Below are positions 31,641 to 44,769 of a stretch of 64,000 nt of DNA, piece by piece (the first letter of the stretch is position 1; each line of letters opens with the position of its first letter). Below the pieces are notes generated by a model. The model did not search any database and was not told the DNA's origin. It saw only the letters and a program-made list of their open reading frames with translations. Source of the DNA: Cynocephalus volans (Eukaryota > Chordata > Mammalia > Dermoptera > Cynocephalidae); assembly GCF_027409185.1 (NCBI RefSeq), contig NC_084462.1, forward strand, positions 183,758,071-183,822,070, written 5' to 3'. The position numbers were made by a program, and so were the translations under genes.

Positions 31641-34600
31641 GGCGGACGTTGGGAGCGAGTGGGAGTTAGTTACAGAGGGGCAAGGAGGAGGCTGGAGGGT
31701 CCCGCGGCCGGGATTAGGGCTGGAGACAGCAGCGTCAGCTCACGGTTAGCTTCACACAGGCACGGAGGGTCGGAAATATGTGTCGATATATACGCAGGAT
31801 TCTGCATGTACGTAGGATTTTGCTGAGCGTGGGGTCACAGGTTCTGCAGATACTGCCGAGGTCCTTTCCCTACATGCATAATTAAGGAACCATGTATTTA
31901 GGTTAGGGGCTGGTGAAAATAAAGACGCAACGTTTTTCCGTCCAAGCTCAGGGACGCCTGAGATCCGTCACCCGTGGGTCCTGGCACGGCGTCTACACCT
32001 GAGTGCTGTGAATGCACCCTCTCCTCTTCCTTTCGTCCTGGACTCTGCAGACAACTGTAGTGTGAACCGAGGCGCTGGGCTCCCTTCCCGCGCACTCGCG
32101 GCCTCCTCCTGGGCTTGCTTCTGTCCTCAGCCCAGCACACCCTCCAGGTCGGTTTCCCAGCCTCCCGCAGCTTCGTGTGCCTGGGGCGTTTCCACCGTCC
32201 GTCCCAGGCGTTGGAAGGGCGGCTTGAGTAGAGGCACAACTCCAGGTTCAAAGTGATTTCCTCGATACCATAAACAGATGGTCCCGTTTTCCTCCTGCCT
32301 CCAGTATTGCAGCTGAACTGCTGGGTGTCAATCTGATTTTTGTTCTTTTATGGGGCATCTTCTCTCATTTTTGGAAGCTTCTAGAATTTTCCTTTACTGT
32401 TCAATATTTGAAAACAAAGACGTGTCTGGAAGCGGCCCTTACTTCCCCCGTTTGCACCCTCGGGGCCTTTGCTGATTCTGGGCAGAGGGTCTCTCTTACT
32501 TTTCCAGACGCGTCCTCCTCTCCTCCAGCAGCTGGCATCTCCACTCGGGTCCTCTGTGTCCTCGGGCTCTTCTCGCACATTTTCCACTTCCTCTCTGCAT
32601 GGTTTGCTGCTGCTTTTCGAGGGCTTTATCTGCCCTTGCACCGTGCCCAGAAAACACGTGTTTTTCAGCTGTATCCATCCTGTCTCTCACATCCACCGTG
32701 TTACTTATTTCAACAATTATGCTTGTCAAACCTAATATTTTCACGAGGTTCTTTTTTTAATGAGTTTTTCCTTCTATTTCTTCATGCTCATTTTAAATTC
32801 TTGGTGCTTCTGTTCCGACATCAGTGCTTCAATGGCGGGTGCGGTGTGGCTGTCTTCTCCTGGGTTTCGCTTCTCTTCTGTGAGGCTTCTCGGGCCTAAG
32901 AACTGGGTTCTGTGCCCTCGGGGACAGCTTAAGGAGGGGAAGTGTTGTGCCCCAGGGCGGGAAGAGCCAAATGTCCCCCCAGCTTAGGAAGGCCAAGGTA
33001 GTCATCAGCCTAAATCAATAAATAGAAGCTGAGGCCACATTTAGAGAAGGTGTTTCGGTGCCTCACTCTGACTGATGACAATCAATCCTGGTGCTGGCCA
33101 GGTGTGTTTGCTTTCAGGTTCGCTAGTGGCCACAGCCCCCAGTTCCAAATGGAAACCCCACTATTTCCCTGCCACCCCCTCCCCAGAAGGGGCCCCTCCC
33201 CTCGGAGGCCAGCCCTGCCTGCTGGCTGGGAGCTCTACAGAACCTGAGGGAGAGGGTGAGCCCAGGAGAGGCCTGGGGAGGAAAGAGAAAACAGGACGAT
33301 GAGAGTAGGGAGCCCGAGGATCCCCGCGGAGAACCCTGGAGCGAGCATCGCTATGGCTCTGCAGCCCTGCCTGGTGCCAGTCCCTGGGGGCTGGTGCCCG
33401 GACCAGCAACAGGCCTCAGTGGCCCAAGCTGGCTGAGCCCCACACACAGCCTCTGCCCCCAGACTGGGCCCCTCTCTCTAGCCCTGGAGCAGGAGTAGCC
33501 CCCACCCCATCTGCCACTGCCTGGGAGGCTGGTCAGAAGTGTCATCTGGCAGCCCCAAGGCCCGCGCTGGCTCCTGAGAGCTGACCAACATTCAACCAGC
33601 AGCTCAGAAAGAAAGGCCTTGTGTCCTAGTGACCCGTCCCCCCACCGCTGGAATGTGGCCTGTTCTCCCCTCCCACCCCCTGTGGCAGGGCAGATGTCTT
33701 CCATGGAACAAAGGCCTTTTGTTGTCCCCTCCCCCCCCAGACAGGTGACCCTGAGGTGCCACTGGAGCTGGAGGAATGTCAGCCTCCTGCAGGCGGGTGG
33801 CCAGCAGCCCCTCCTGCTGCAGAGCCTCCTTCCTCGCCCAGGCCCAGCAGGGGCACCTGGAGCAGGAGAAGGATTTGCTGTCTTCCCCTGGCTGCAGAGC
33901 GTCGTGATCAGAGAGCCCAGCAGTGAGCACACTTCTCTGATTAACATGCGCTAACACGACACCATCATGCATCGGCCAGAAAGAGGCTCCACGTGCCCTC
34001 TGAGCTGGCAGAAGTGCCCAGCGTCTTGCTCTGGGCATGGGCTGCACAGGCCTAGCTATTCATTGAAACACATACACTTTCGTTCTATGCATCTTATGTA
34101 TGTAAACCATATCTCAAAAACACAGTCACAAGAAAACACATCATCATTTAACAAATGCAGAAAATATAGACAAACCAAAAGAATGCTGAGTGACCAGTGA
34201 CTACAGCCACCCAAATGGAGTCCAGTAAGTGGCTGGCAGGGAAGGGCAGGGAAGCGGGACCAGCAGGGCTGAGGACACAGGGGAACCAAGGGTGGGCCAG
34301 AGGAGGGGTCTGAGTCAGCAGCCTGTCCTGGGCCCCACCCCCACCAGGCTCAGTGAGGGGGCAGGATCCCAAGGCCGGAAGGTTGGGAACTTCTGTGACC
34401 AGACTGTCCTCTTGGGAGCCCTAGGTCCCCAGGCCCAGTCGCTCCCAGCCTGAGAGAGAGCTGGGGCAACCCTGGGCCAGCTGGGCCAGCGGAGGACTCC
34501 CCTGGGGGCGGATTCTGCTGGAGGAAGATACTGAAGTCACAGCCAAGGCGTGCAGGGCGCATGGACAGAGACTTTGGAGAGCATGAAAGGTGTTCGGTGC

Positions 34601-34735
34601 ACAGGTGCCCCCCACCCCCGCAGTGAGGTCTGCCTCAACCCTGGAAGCAGGAAGAGCTGCCCCTCCCATGGCCCGCACGTGGAAAGCCCCTGCACATCCC
34701 TGCTGCACTCACCAGCTGACACCAAGCGCCTTGGG
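31641..34735. other. Intergenic DNA, no gene recognised
   Basis: Mixed composition. 32270-32900 is T-rich with unassigned, possibly antisense LINE sequence; 33130-33960 is GC-rich. 34060-34150 contains 'gtaaaccatatctcaaaaac', the likely terminal piece of an L1 3' UTR. ORFs are short and overlap on both strands. Confidence 0.45.
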
Positions 34736-34739
34736 TGAA

Positions 34740-34912
34740 ATATGGATTGTCCAGTTAAATCTGAATTTCAGATAAACAACAAATCAATTTCAGTACAAGT
34801 ACATCCCATGCAATATTTGGGACATAACTAGTACCAAATATCACACAGGATATACTAAAACAGTGCGCGTTGTTCATCTGAAATTCAAGTGTAAGTGGGC
34901 ATCCCGTATTAT
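34740..34912. repeat. Palindromic MITE-like inverted repeat
   Basis: The left arm ('aaatctgaatttcagataaa', 'caac') and the right arm ('gttgttcatctgaaattcaa') are reverse complements. They lie about 60 bases apart around 'caatatttgggacata'. This layout is typical of small non-autonomous DNA transposons; I recall a MER consensus of this form but cannot name it surely. Confidence 0.65.
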
Positions 34913-35129
34913 TTCCTACAGCTGGCAGCCCCGTGCACTGGTGATGCTGTGCCTTTGCTAATCTGGTACCATCAGTGCCAGCCCTGTACCCGGCACATGA
35001 CAGGCTTCCAATAAATGTAGGATAGGTGGCTGGACGGGTGGGTAGATGGTGTGAAAGCTGATGAACTCACCTTCTATCAGACCCAAACAAAACAGGGCTG
35101 GGAAAGGCTGAAGGACAGGTTCATGCTTG

Positions 35130-35500
35130 TCCAAGAACTGTTAAAGGACTTCCTAAAAACCCATTAGGAATTCCTTCATGCCCTTCACACACCTCCTGCT
35201 TTGCGTGTGCAAGCGTGCTTCTGTGATGAGGTTCAGCCTACACATTCTTTAGAACTGCAGTCATTCAGAGAAGGAACTTGCCCAGTAGTGGCACCTCGTC
35301 CAATGGACTGAACACAAATCTGGCTTCAGCCTCCAAGACCGATGAACCCTGTGTCCAAGCAGCTTATGTGAACCTCTCCCTTTTTGCCAATAAAAGCTTT
35401 CTCTTGCCCTTCCCTCACCAAATGCACTCGTGGCTTGCAAGAGTGTGCATTCCGGAGTATAATCCTATTTTCTATTGCTGAATAAATTCAATATATTTGG
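35130..35500 (+). mobile_element. Possible ERV LTR, sense
   Basis: 'tttttgccaataaaagcttt' then a C/T-rich stretch and 'ttgctgaataaattc' has the promoter/polyadenylation look of a retroviral LTR R-U5 region. The left boundary and family are not determined. Confidence 0.35.
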
Positions 35501-35552
35501 GGATATTTTTCTCTAATTTTTTGGGGGGGTGGTTAACAATGGCTGGCTGGTT

Positions 35553-35815
35553 GACTGGATGGTGGGTGGACAGATGGATGGATGGATGGATGGACGGATG
35601 GATGGATGGATGGGCAGGTAGGTGGGCAGTGGATGGATGGATGGACGGATGGATGGATGGATGAGCAGGTGAACAGATGGACAGATTCATGGATAGATGG
35701 ATGGATAAGCAGATGGATGGACAATGGATGGATGGATGGATGGATGGATGGATAAGTGGGTGGATAAATGGATGAATGGGTGGATGGGTGGATGGGTGGA
35801 TGGATAAATGGTTGT
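35553..35815 (+). repeat. (GGAT)n-type simple repeat
   Basis: About 260 bases of GGAT/GGAC/GGGT tetranucleotides with small internal reorderings. Minus-strand frames read open as [12 protein letters not shown] peptide and are spurious. Confidence 0.9.
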
Positions 35816-38520
35816 TGAATTCTACAAGGGGTTTTAATGTTAAGTAACCTTAATTCTCCCATGACAGCACCAGGGTGGGAGTAACTGAAGTGCCTGCAGG
35901 TGGGAAGACCCTCAGCTCTGACACCTCTCAGCAGGTCTGGGTCTCTCTCACTCAGATTCTGTATCTGTAAGGTGGGAATACTCTGTTATGCCCCAGAAAG
36001 AAGAAGCCCCATATGCCAGGGCACGGGCCACATATCCCTGACATGGGTGCGTTGGGGGTGGGGGGCATGTGACGCGCTTGCAGGTTTCAAAGCTCTGCTG
36101 GGATCCCTGACTTCTCATCCCCTACTTGACTTCACATAAAAGGGGGCCTCTCAATTCCCAGTATCAAGGAGTTACCTTCAGACAGCTGACCCTCCCCCAC
36201 AGCCAACGCCAAGCCCGCCAGTGTCTCCCCGGCAGTCCTTCAGAGGCCTGCACGGTCCAGGTGTCCAATCTGACACAGGTGTGTCAGGTAGTCATGGCAA
36301 CTGCGCCCTTCCAGAGAGGCCACCTCCACCTGCACGGAAGGGCCTCATGCCAGACAGGCCCAGCAGCACCTGCAGATGTCTTGCAAACAAGCTACCACCC
36401 CTTTCTTTTGGAAAACTGCCCCTTGTGTTGAACTGTGTATTCTAGAAAGGGCCTTCCATGCACAGCACCTCACTCTCCCTGACGCTCCCACCAAAGAGGG
36501 ACCTCACTGCCCAAGGAGAGTTGTCCCAGGATTGCTCCTGCGGGTGAACACCTCATAAACAGCATTGCCCTTGCTCCGAGGGTCCCAAGGCAAGGAACCG
36601 GGAACCGGGAGCTGCAGGCAGGAGTGGTACAGCCTGGAGGAGAGGACAGCGCTGGCCAGGACACAGCCGGGACAGGAGGCAGGCAGGGCACTGTCCTGAC
36701 CTCACCTCCTGTGACATCAGCCCATCAACACCTCTCCCTCTTGCCTTCACTAGGTCAGATTTCTGACCCTCTCAACCAAAGTTTCTTGACAAGTTCCACA
36801 TCACCATGACAAAAGCCACATGGCGTGGGCTGCCCCCACCAGGACAGGCCCCACCCCTCAGATTCCTGCCAGCTCCCAAAGTAGGTTAGGATCACCCTAA
36901 ATATCCCTCACCCCATTAGTCCCAGGCTAGACTAGGAACCCGAAGCCCAGGGAGGCAAATACATGTTTAGGAGCGGGGAGAGGGATCCGCAGCCCGCGTC
37001 TGCCTGAGGGGCGCAGAGGGGTGGGGAGAGGCCAGCAGGGCTGAGGCTCAGCTTCCATCTGAACAGAAGGTCCCACTGCTAAGATACGCCCTAACAGACT
37101 GCACCCTGCGGCCTGCTGCTCTCACCCAGCTCCTGTTCTTGCAGCTGGGGAGAGACCTGCAGCGAGACTAAGGGGTCTGGGGATCCCCTCCCTTCTTGGG
37201 CCTGAGTTGCCCATCTGCACGTAACCTGATGGGAGAATCGTCATAATTCCAGAAGAGTGGGAAAGCGGTGCAGCTGGGGGGTGCTGGGCAGACAGGTAGG
37301 GCAGCCCCTCCACCCTGCCTGGGCCCAGTGGAGGGGGGAGGGGCTGACCACAGAGGCAAGAGGTGGGGCTGGTCCCCAGGGCTTTGACCAGCACGGAGCC
37401 TGCCTTCGAGATGGGGGAGCTGAGTGAACCTTAACTTGACCTCTTCAGAGTACCCCCCACTCACACCCGGGGCCCCTCGCACAGCTGCCCAGGACTCTGT
37501 AGCTGCAGGATGGTGGTTCCTAGGTCTGTAGGGAATTGGAGGCTCATGCTGGTCAAGGGGGCCTTGAGCCAAGGTTCCCACGGCTTCTAGGGACAGGGGA
37601 CATCTGGGCCACACACAACACATGGAGGAGGCAGGTGGGATTTGGCACCCCAGCTGCGCTGAGCTCAGGAGACCCCCAAAGGTTCTAAGTTCCCAAAATG
37701 GACCAGGGAGCTGGGATAGGGGGAGGACGGGGTCTGCAGAGGGAGTCCCGGGCGGTGTGGGCTGGTTTTGCGGTGCAGAGCATCAGACACCTCTTCTCCG
37801 TTGACTTGTCAGGGCCCCTCTGGGGGCCAAAGTGAGAGCTGCTTTAAGCAAACCCCCCACCCTCACCCCTTGTGACCCGGGGGACAGGAACAGGGAGCCG
37901 GCCTGCGGTGGGCCGGTCTCCCACCCCGCAGCGCTGCTCTGCGCCCGCTCTCCTTCCGCACCTGCTCCCCGTCTCCCCCGTCCCCCTCCTCTTCCCAAGG
38001 AGGAGACAGATGGCGGCGGAAACTCTGCTTCCTTCGTTTTCCGGAGCGTGACTCAGCCCCCACACAGCAGCAGCGTGCAGCCTGTCCTCCCCCAACCCAG
38101 CAGGGGCCCAGGGGCTCCCCAGTGGCTGCCCCCATCCCTCCCCCGCTCTATCTGGGAATGCAGGGCTGAGGAGCCGGAAAACCCCAGCCGGGACCTCCCT
38201 ACCCCAGCCTGGGTGGGCAGGGCAGCCTAGGCTGACCCTGAGGAGCTGCCGCAGCCCCTCCTGCAGACCCCCGCAGCCCTCAGTTCACAGCCGCCCTGCT
38301 GACATCAGTGCCCTGCCGTGCAGCACAGGAGAGCGTGTTCCGGGCGGGGGGTGGGAGTCGGGAGTGGGGTGCAGGGATGGTGGCCTGGGCCGCAGCTCCA
38401 GTTCTCAGGGACACACAGATGTGACCGTGCAGCTTCTGAGGGCCGCCCTGGCCCGGAGATGGGGTGGAGTGAAGGGGAGGGGGGAAGGCCTAGGAGAGAG
38501 GAACCATCAGAAAACACAAG
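35816..38520. other. GC-rich intergenic DNA without a gene
   Basis: No gene recognised. A sense MIR piece lies near 35930-36000 ('agattctgtatctgtaaggt'). 37800-38150 is GC-rich with opposing proline/arginine-rich chance frames. Confidence 0.5.
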
Positions 38521-38522
38521 CA

Positions 38523-38636
38523 GGGCCAACCCCGTGGCGCACTCGGGAGAGCGCAGCAGTGCTCCCGCCGCGGGTTTGGATCTTATATAAGGATGGCCGG
38601 TGCGCTCACAAAAAGACAAAAAAAGAAAAAGAAAAA
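38523..38636 (+). mobile_element. CYN-like SINE with TSD
   Basis: 'gggccaaccccgtggcgcac' starts the element, the B box is 'gggtttggatc', and it stops after 'ggccggtgcgctcac' in an A-rich tail, so the right unit is nearly absent, as in the copy at 1731. Direct repeats gaaaacacaagcagg (38510-38524) and gaaaacacaggcagg (38637-38651) differ at one base. Confidence 0.8.
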
Positions 38637-38639
38637 GAA

Positions 38640-41430
38640 AACACAGGCAGGCAGGAGAAGAAGGCAGCTTCCAGAAGCAGGAGGTCTGGCCAGTGTGGAA
38701 TGCTGCGGGACCCAGGAGGCCCGGCACCCTCTGCCTGACGGGCTGGGTCTGCCTCCCCCTCCCCTGCCTGGCTGTGACCACTGAGCGGCCCCCTGGAGGC
38801 GGGCACACATGGTTGCGCACGTGCACACTGGCTTAGCTGGGGGGGCACTGAAACAGTGCTGTGCTCAAGGCCCCTCTTCCCAACCCCTGGAAAACCAAAA
38901 CCTGCCACGCTGCCAACCCCACCTCCTTCCTCTCATGTCCCCCACCCTCCCTGCAGCCCTAGTGGATGGACGGCTGCCGAAACTGAAGCTCCAAGAGGTC
39001 AGGTCCCTTCACCCAGGGCCACAGCAGGTAGGTGGCAGAGCTGGAGGGTGGTCCAGGACTTTAGACCCCAGCCTGAGGATCCCACCCCAACACAGGAAAG
39101 CCCATGCAGGTGCCCAGGACCCAGGACAGGCCAGCTTGGGCAAGAGTCTGTGGTTGATCTGAGCTGGGGACACCAACCCTCATAGGTCCAGGTGGGTCCT
39201 GGGCCCCACCCACTCTCTGTTTTGTGGCAGTGACCCTCCCCACTAGCGTCCCCCATCAGCCAGTCCTGGAGACCTTGTCTCCACCCAGCTGGATGGACTC
39301 TGGCCTTGTCCCCACCACGGGCTCCTTTCAGGGCTCCTGACTGACAGCTGCTCCTCCCCTCCTCCTCAGTTTCCACATCTGTAGGTTGGGAATAATGAGG
39401 TCCCCCACCTCCAGGCTGCTGGGAGGACAGGGGGAGTCGTGGGGAAAAGAAGGGGGTGCTGGGTGCTCATCTTCTCCAGGGTGGGAGCCTTGTGCTGCCA
39501 GAGCCCAGGTTGGGGAGACACACGGACGAGGATTCCGCCCCTGGCTCTGGCAGCTGCTGCCTGCGTGGCTTTGAGTGAGCCCCCAGACTCTTGGATCCTG
39601 GGTTTGCTGCCAAGCACCCTCACCAGGTGTCCCCTGCGACACGGCAGCCCCGTACCACACGCTGAGCTTCTCCTGCACGCCTGTGCCATGCTGGGCACCC
39701 TTCTAGGGCAGGGCCTGGCTCTCCTCTGCCTTCTCTGCCCACCGGGCTGACCGCTGCACAATCTGGGGCCATGGGCAGCTGCTCACAACCGCATTGATGA
39801 GGGCCAGCTGCAAGGCCAGGCCCCACTGAGCTGCCCAGACAGGGCCAGAGGCAAAGCAGAGCTCCCCAAGCCCTGGGCCTGGCACAGCTCTGTGGCTCTG
39901 GCTGTTTCAAGGGCCACAGGGGAGCAGGCCACACTGGAGGGACCCCAGAGGTTCTGGTTTTCTCTGGGGGGCCATGGGCTTAGTGAGCACTCAAGCCCCA
40001 GAGGAAGACGCCACAGCAGTCGAGACTGGCCTCCAAGCGTCCCCAACACTTACAATTGCCAACCATCCCCATGAGCCTAAGCGTACCTCCTCCTCAGACA
40101 AATACCAGTGTGGCCTGGCCACCTCACTGCCCACACCCAGCATCTCCCATGTGTCCCTAGAAGCATGCGGTGGCCCGTGCTGCGCTTGGCAGAGAGCAAA
40201 AGCTGATTCCCTAACTCCCTCCCCAAACACACACTCTCTCTTGTTCACACTCACAGACTCACACACACCCCTTACCCTCTGCCAGATCCTACTGCCTCTG
40301 TCCTCACATCACACCCTCCACCTGGCCCTGCCATTCTCCACCCCCTTGTCAAGGGGGCTCTTTCAACACCATAGATCAGGGTCTCCCCAGCCCTGTTCAA
40401 AACTTTTCGTCCCTTCTCCAGCTCTTGGAATAAAACCCACCCTCCCTCTCCACCAATTCTCGGCCCTCCATCCCCTTGGCGTGTGCAGAGGAGCCTTCCC
40501 TGACACCCCACCTAGAGTGGCTTTGTCAGCCCCACCCCTGGACTTTGCACACCATTGACTAGGCTGCTTGCCACTGGGCCTTGTCTCTTGCCCACGCCCT
40601 GGTCGTGCTTTCTGACCACAGCAGGCACTGCTTGGAGGGCTTCGCACATATCACACCCCACCTCCCAGCAGCCAAGGCTGTGCCCAAGGCCAGGCACCTT
40701 GTGAGCAACATGGCCAGGATCTGAAACTGCTGTCCAGCTACAGTGCCCTCACGTGGGGCCACACTGTCCATAGGGCTGTTCCCAGCCTCTAAAGGGCCCT
40801 ACCCAGGCCAACCAGGCCCTGGCTCTGGAATGCAGCCTGTAGACCAGAGCTCCCTACTGCACAGTGGTCAGAGTGCACTCCCCCCAGGGCCTCTGCACCC
40901 CCAACTTCCCCCCTACTGTGGCTGCAGCTCCAGGGAGGTGGGTGATGACTCAGGCCCAAGTCAGCGGGTTCCAGAGAAAGACATGGCCATCGCTTCCCCA
41001 GCACAGGGGCCCAGGAAGGCCCAGGGTCTGTTGGCCAGGGTCTGGGGTGATACCTGGTAAGAACCAAACCAGCACATCGCTGCTCAGGAACTGGAGCCCA
41101 GAGCCACCTCCCCAGGAAAATTCACACACACACGTGTGCGTGAAACCTGCCATCAGGGGTACAGAAACATCCCCTGGGGGGGGTAGAGACAGTGTGGGGA
41201 GGGTGTCTCCCAGCTGGAGGGGCTCATCGTCTGTGCTCACCCAGGCTGCAGACCACCCATGTGCAACCCCCAATGGAAACTCCATGCAGGCCAAGGCAAC
41301 CCAGCCACCAGCTGAGTCACTCAGCAAACATCAAGGGCTCCCTCCCTGAGCCAGGCCCCGGGGAAGGGCAAACACCAGAAGCTGCTTCCTTGGGGTGGGG
41401 TTTGTGACATTAGGCAGGGAAGATCACAGG
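38640..41430. other. GC-rich intergenic DNA without a gene
   Basis: Contains an antisense MIR at about 38975-39050 ('gaaactgaagctccaagagg') and a sense MIR at about 39355-39415 ('cctcagtttccacatctgta'). Also a CTCF-like reverse-oriented core near 38786-38801. No gene recognised. Confidence 0.5.
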
Positions 41431-41546
41431 TGGCACCTGTAGGGGGAAGTGGCTCGATGGATAGGGCTCCAGCAGCTAAGTCAGGCAAGGGTCATCCCCA
41501 CACCCTATTGTACTAGGGATCTTACAAACGGCGTATATGTTCAATA
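41431..41546 (+). mobile_element. tRNA-derived SINE-like sequence, different type
   Basis: 'agtggctcgatggatagggc' resembles a tRNA A-box region and 'aagggtcatccccac' a B-box region, followed by a 'caataaataaag' end. It differs from the tRNA-Ile-like SINEs above. No clear TSD was found. Confidence 0.35.
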
Positions 41547-43009
41547 AATAAAGTGATACAATTTAAGACATGAAAAAGAATGTTCTCGGGAAGCCACCCA
41601 CAGAGGGCCTGTGCATCTCTCGTCCTCCACCTTGGAGACACTGGACATGGTGTTGGCTATATCACAACTGGCCCGCAGGAGCCGCAGGAGGTGTCCAGGA
41701 AGGACCCATTACAGAGGAAGCTCAGCTGGGCGTCTGGCACCCAGCACGGCTGGCCCCACCTGAGCTTCAAAGCCAAGGACACTCAGTGATCCCCAACCTT
41801 GCCGAAGAGCAGCTGTCCCTGGCCTCGGGACCGACCTGCGAGCTCGCATGCTCAGCCACACTCCAGCTCAGCAATCTCTGACATGATATGAAACTAGAAG
41901 TTGATTTCTATTTCATTTTGAAAATATGGCCGAGGTAATTAGGCATGGGTCGGTAGATGACAGGAAACTGTGAGGCCAGCTGGGGCAGCTGCCAAGGGGA
42001 CTGCAGAGTGGACACGGAGAGCCGTAAGTGTCCTCAAGGCTGCTCAGAGGGGCCCGAGGGTGGACACTAGAGGTGGGGAGTGGCATGCTGGGCATGGCAT
42101 GGGGGACAGCTGGGGCAGAGGACAGCCTGGGGGTCATTCGAAGGCACTCCTGGAGCTGGAGGGGCAGGGTGGGTGGGGTGGTGGGGGTGAGTGGGGGCTG
42201 GAGCCCACTGATATCCCCACACGACCCCTTGGTGGCTTGGTCTCCCTGACCCTTGGCTACACCAAGCCTGGAACTCAAGTCTAATCAGGGAAACAAAGAG
42301 GCAGGTGTTGCAGGAGAGCCAAGGTCAAAGTTCAGTGGGAAGAAAGAGAGAACAGCAATTATTCTCGGCGAAGGGTGGAGAGTGGGACAGTCTCCAAGGG
42401 AGGGGCAAGTCCTTGAAGGGCCAGCCGAAATCAGTGCAGCAGGTGCCATCAAGTTGGAAAACAGCATGGGCAACACAGTCTATCTGCACCCAATCTAGCA
42501 GTAACACCAAAGGAGGTTATGCAAAACCCTGGTGATTTCATAACTTAATTCAGAGTGCTCACTGTGAAACCACCCCACACCCTGGAGAAGGGCCTGGGTT
42601 GCTGGCTGGTCCCCACTATCCCAGCCCAGATCGCTGGCAGCCACCTATAAATCCCCCCTAGTGTCAAGTAGGAGCAGAAGTCAGCCAAGGCCAGGATTGC
42701 TCACCTGGCTTAAACTGAGGGACAGGTCATTTGTGCACATTTGGTAGGTGCTAGCGACTGTAGGAAGTCTGTCACGTTGGAGAGATGCAGCATGTGCATG
42801 GGACAGCTCGGCATCCCATACTGTGGTCAGGATGCATTCGGGGCCAGGCCGGGAGGGTGACATCCCTTCTCTGGGCCTCAGCATCCTCTGTAAGGTGAGG
42901 GTCTTGGTGCCCACCTTGCAGGGGCCGAGAGGAGAAAGAGGGCAAGCTGAGCGCTCGGGACAGCACCTGGCTCGCCTGCGACCCTTAAGTGTGCTTTCCT
43001 GGTTCTTAT
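41547..43009. other. Intergenic DNA, no gene recognised
   Basis: Mostly GC-rich. The small AT-rich patch at 41880-41965 ('aaaatatggccgaggtaatt') is not in a known repeat. No gene recognised. Confidence 0.5.
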
Positions 43010-43345
43010 GATTGCTGTTACAGATTAGTCCCCCGTAATGAGTAATCGACTTAGATTTGTGATTTCGAGTGAAAAGGAATACAATAATTTAGCTGCCTAT
43101 GTAGGCAATATTAAGATTCTTAAAGAACTTAAGCATCACTGCACGTAAAGGCCTGATCCATTAAATCTGCTGCTGGTTAATCACTCACGTGTTGGAACTG
43201 CTGACAAGGCAAATCAATTATGTTGCATTCATAACGCATTTAAAAATGTTGGAGAGGCCCCCTGGAACGTGACCATTGGCGTTTACTAGATTAATAAGTA
43301 GAACAATAAGATTGGTAAAATAAACCCAAACACTTAAGGAAAAAA
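43010..43345. promoter_or_regulatory. Candidate conserved non-coding element
   Basis: A clean 330-base AT-rich island within GC-rich DNA, with no recognised repeat and no ORF. It holds TAAT/ATTA cores ('gtaatgagtaatcgac', 'ggttaatcactcacgtg'), 'caataatttagctgcc' and the E-box-like CACGTG. Its composition is that of a developmental enhancer. Cross-species conservation is untested here. Confidence 0.4.
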
Positions 43346-44769
43346 CTGTGGTTTTGAATGTTCTTTAATAAACCGAGTGTTAATGTTGAAAACCCCGGGA
43401 ACAGCAAAAGTCCTCAAAGACTCAGGGATCTTTGGGTGGCTGTGGTGGGGGAGGAGATGGGAGCGGGAAGCGCCCCTGGGGAAGCATGAATGGGTGTACT
43501 TAGTGACCCCATGGTGGCCTCTTAGTGACCTCTTGGCAGTCACTCAGTGGTCCAGAAATGAAGCCCACACTCCGCTACCTGCTCCCTCCTGGGGCCGCCA
43601 CTGCCTGCCTCCCACCGTCCACTCCAAGACTGGCTTCTCAGTGCCCAGGCCCTCGGCCAGGTGCAGCCAGGCAGAGAAGGCTGTCATCAGTGACCAGCAC
43701 ACATACCCAAGGGCCAGTGTGGCTGTGGGGCTGGGAGGGGCTGTCAGAGAGACCACAGAGACAGGCATCTGGGAAACCAAGCTGGGAGGAGCTGGGGAGC
43801 GTGCACCTGGGGGCCAGGATCTGCAGGGGCCGAGGTCAGGCAGTCACAGTCAAACACGGGGTCCTCACTGGACTCAACGCCTCCATTCATAAATACTTCT
43901 CTAACCTCCTCCCCGCCCCCCAAACACCTCCCAAGACCTGTGGGGCCCAGTCTTGGCGCTATGTCTCTACAAAACAGTCTAGTAGCCAAAACCCACCAGC
44001 AAGGACTTCCAGGCTTTACTTACATCTCCCTTAGAACACCAAGCCGGCTCCAATTCAGCAGGCTAAACGCCCTCCCCTCCCCACCTGTTTCTCTGCCCTG
44101 AGCCCTCTCCCCTTTTCTTCTTGCCCCCAGCCCTACTTCTCCCGGTCTGCAGGTTCAAGGCCAGGGTCAGGGAGCAAGAACAGTGCTGCACTGTGCAGGT
44201 GCCGGGTCTGGGGCGGGGGCAGGTCTCAGGCACCCCCCTTCTTGTAAAGCCGCTAAGGAGCTCCTCCAGGGAGTCCTTCTGATGCACCCCCCAAAACCCC
44301 CCAAATTCCCAGAAGCAGGGCTGCAAGGCCCAGTGGTTCCTCACCTCATTAACTGCATAGCCCCTCTTTTAGCAAAATGTGGTAGGCCCCTGACTAAAAC
44401 GGTTCAAAGCTGAGTGGCTCTCCACCCCCAATCACACCGAGTAATTGTGCAGAATCAAGAAGAAAACCACTTGTCCAGTGTAGACTCTCACCAGATGACT
44501 GAGGCAATCGGGGAGGCCAGGGGACAGGATGGACAGCCCGAGGGCTCACTATGGGCCAGCAGAGAGGCCCAGACTTCGTCTCCAGGGTTCTCCTGGGTGC
44601 TCCCCAGGGCTGGCCACTAAGTGCCTGGGGGCTGCTGGCCCCACTAGCTCAGCTGGGTCAGAGAGGCAGGCCCAGGACAGAGGGACCTTGGCCCTGGGAG
44701 ACCGGCCAGCTCTGCCAGCTCCTGGCTGCTGTGCCTCGGCTTCCGCAGCTGACACGTTCAGGCAGTGGA
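43346..44769. other. GC-rich intergenic DNA without a gene
   Basis: No gene or repeat recognised. Confidence 0.5.

Noticed and set aside
35553..35815. Possible CRISPR-like or array structure
   Set aside because: It is a simple GGAT microsatellite; there are no spacers, and the genome is mammalian.
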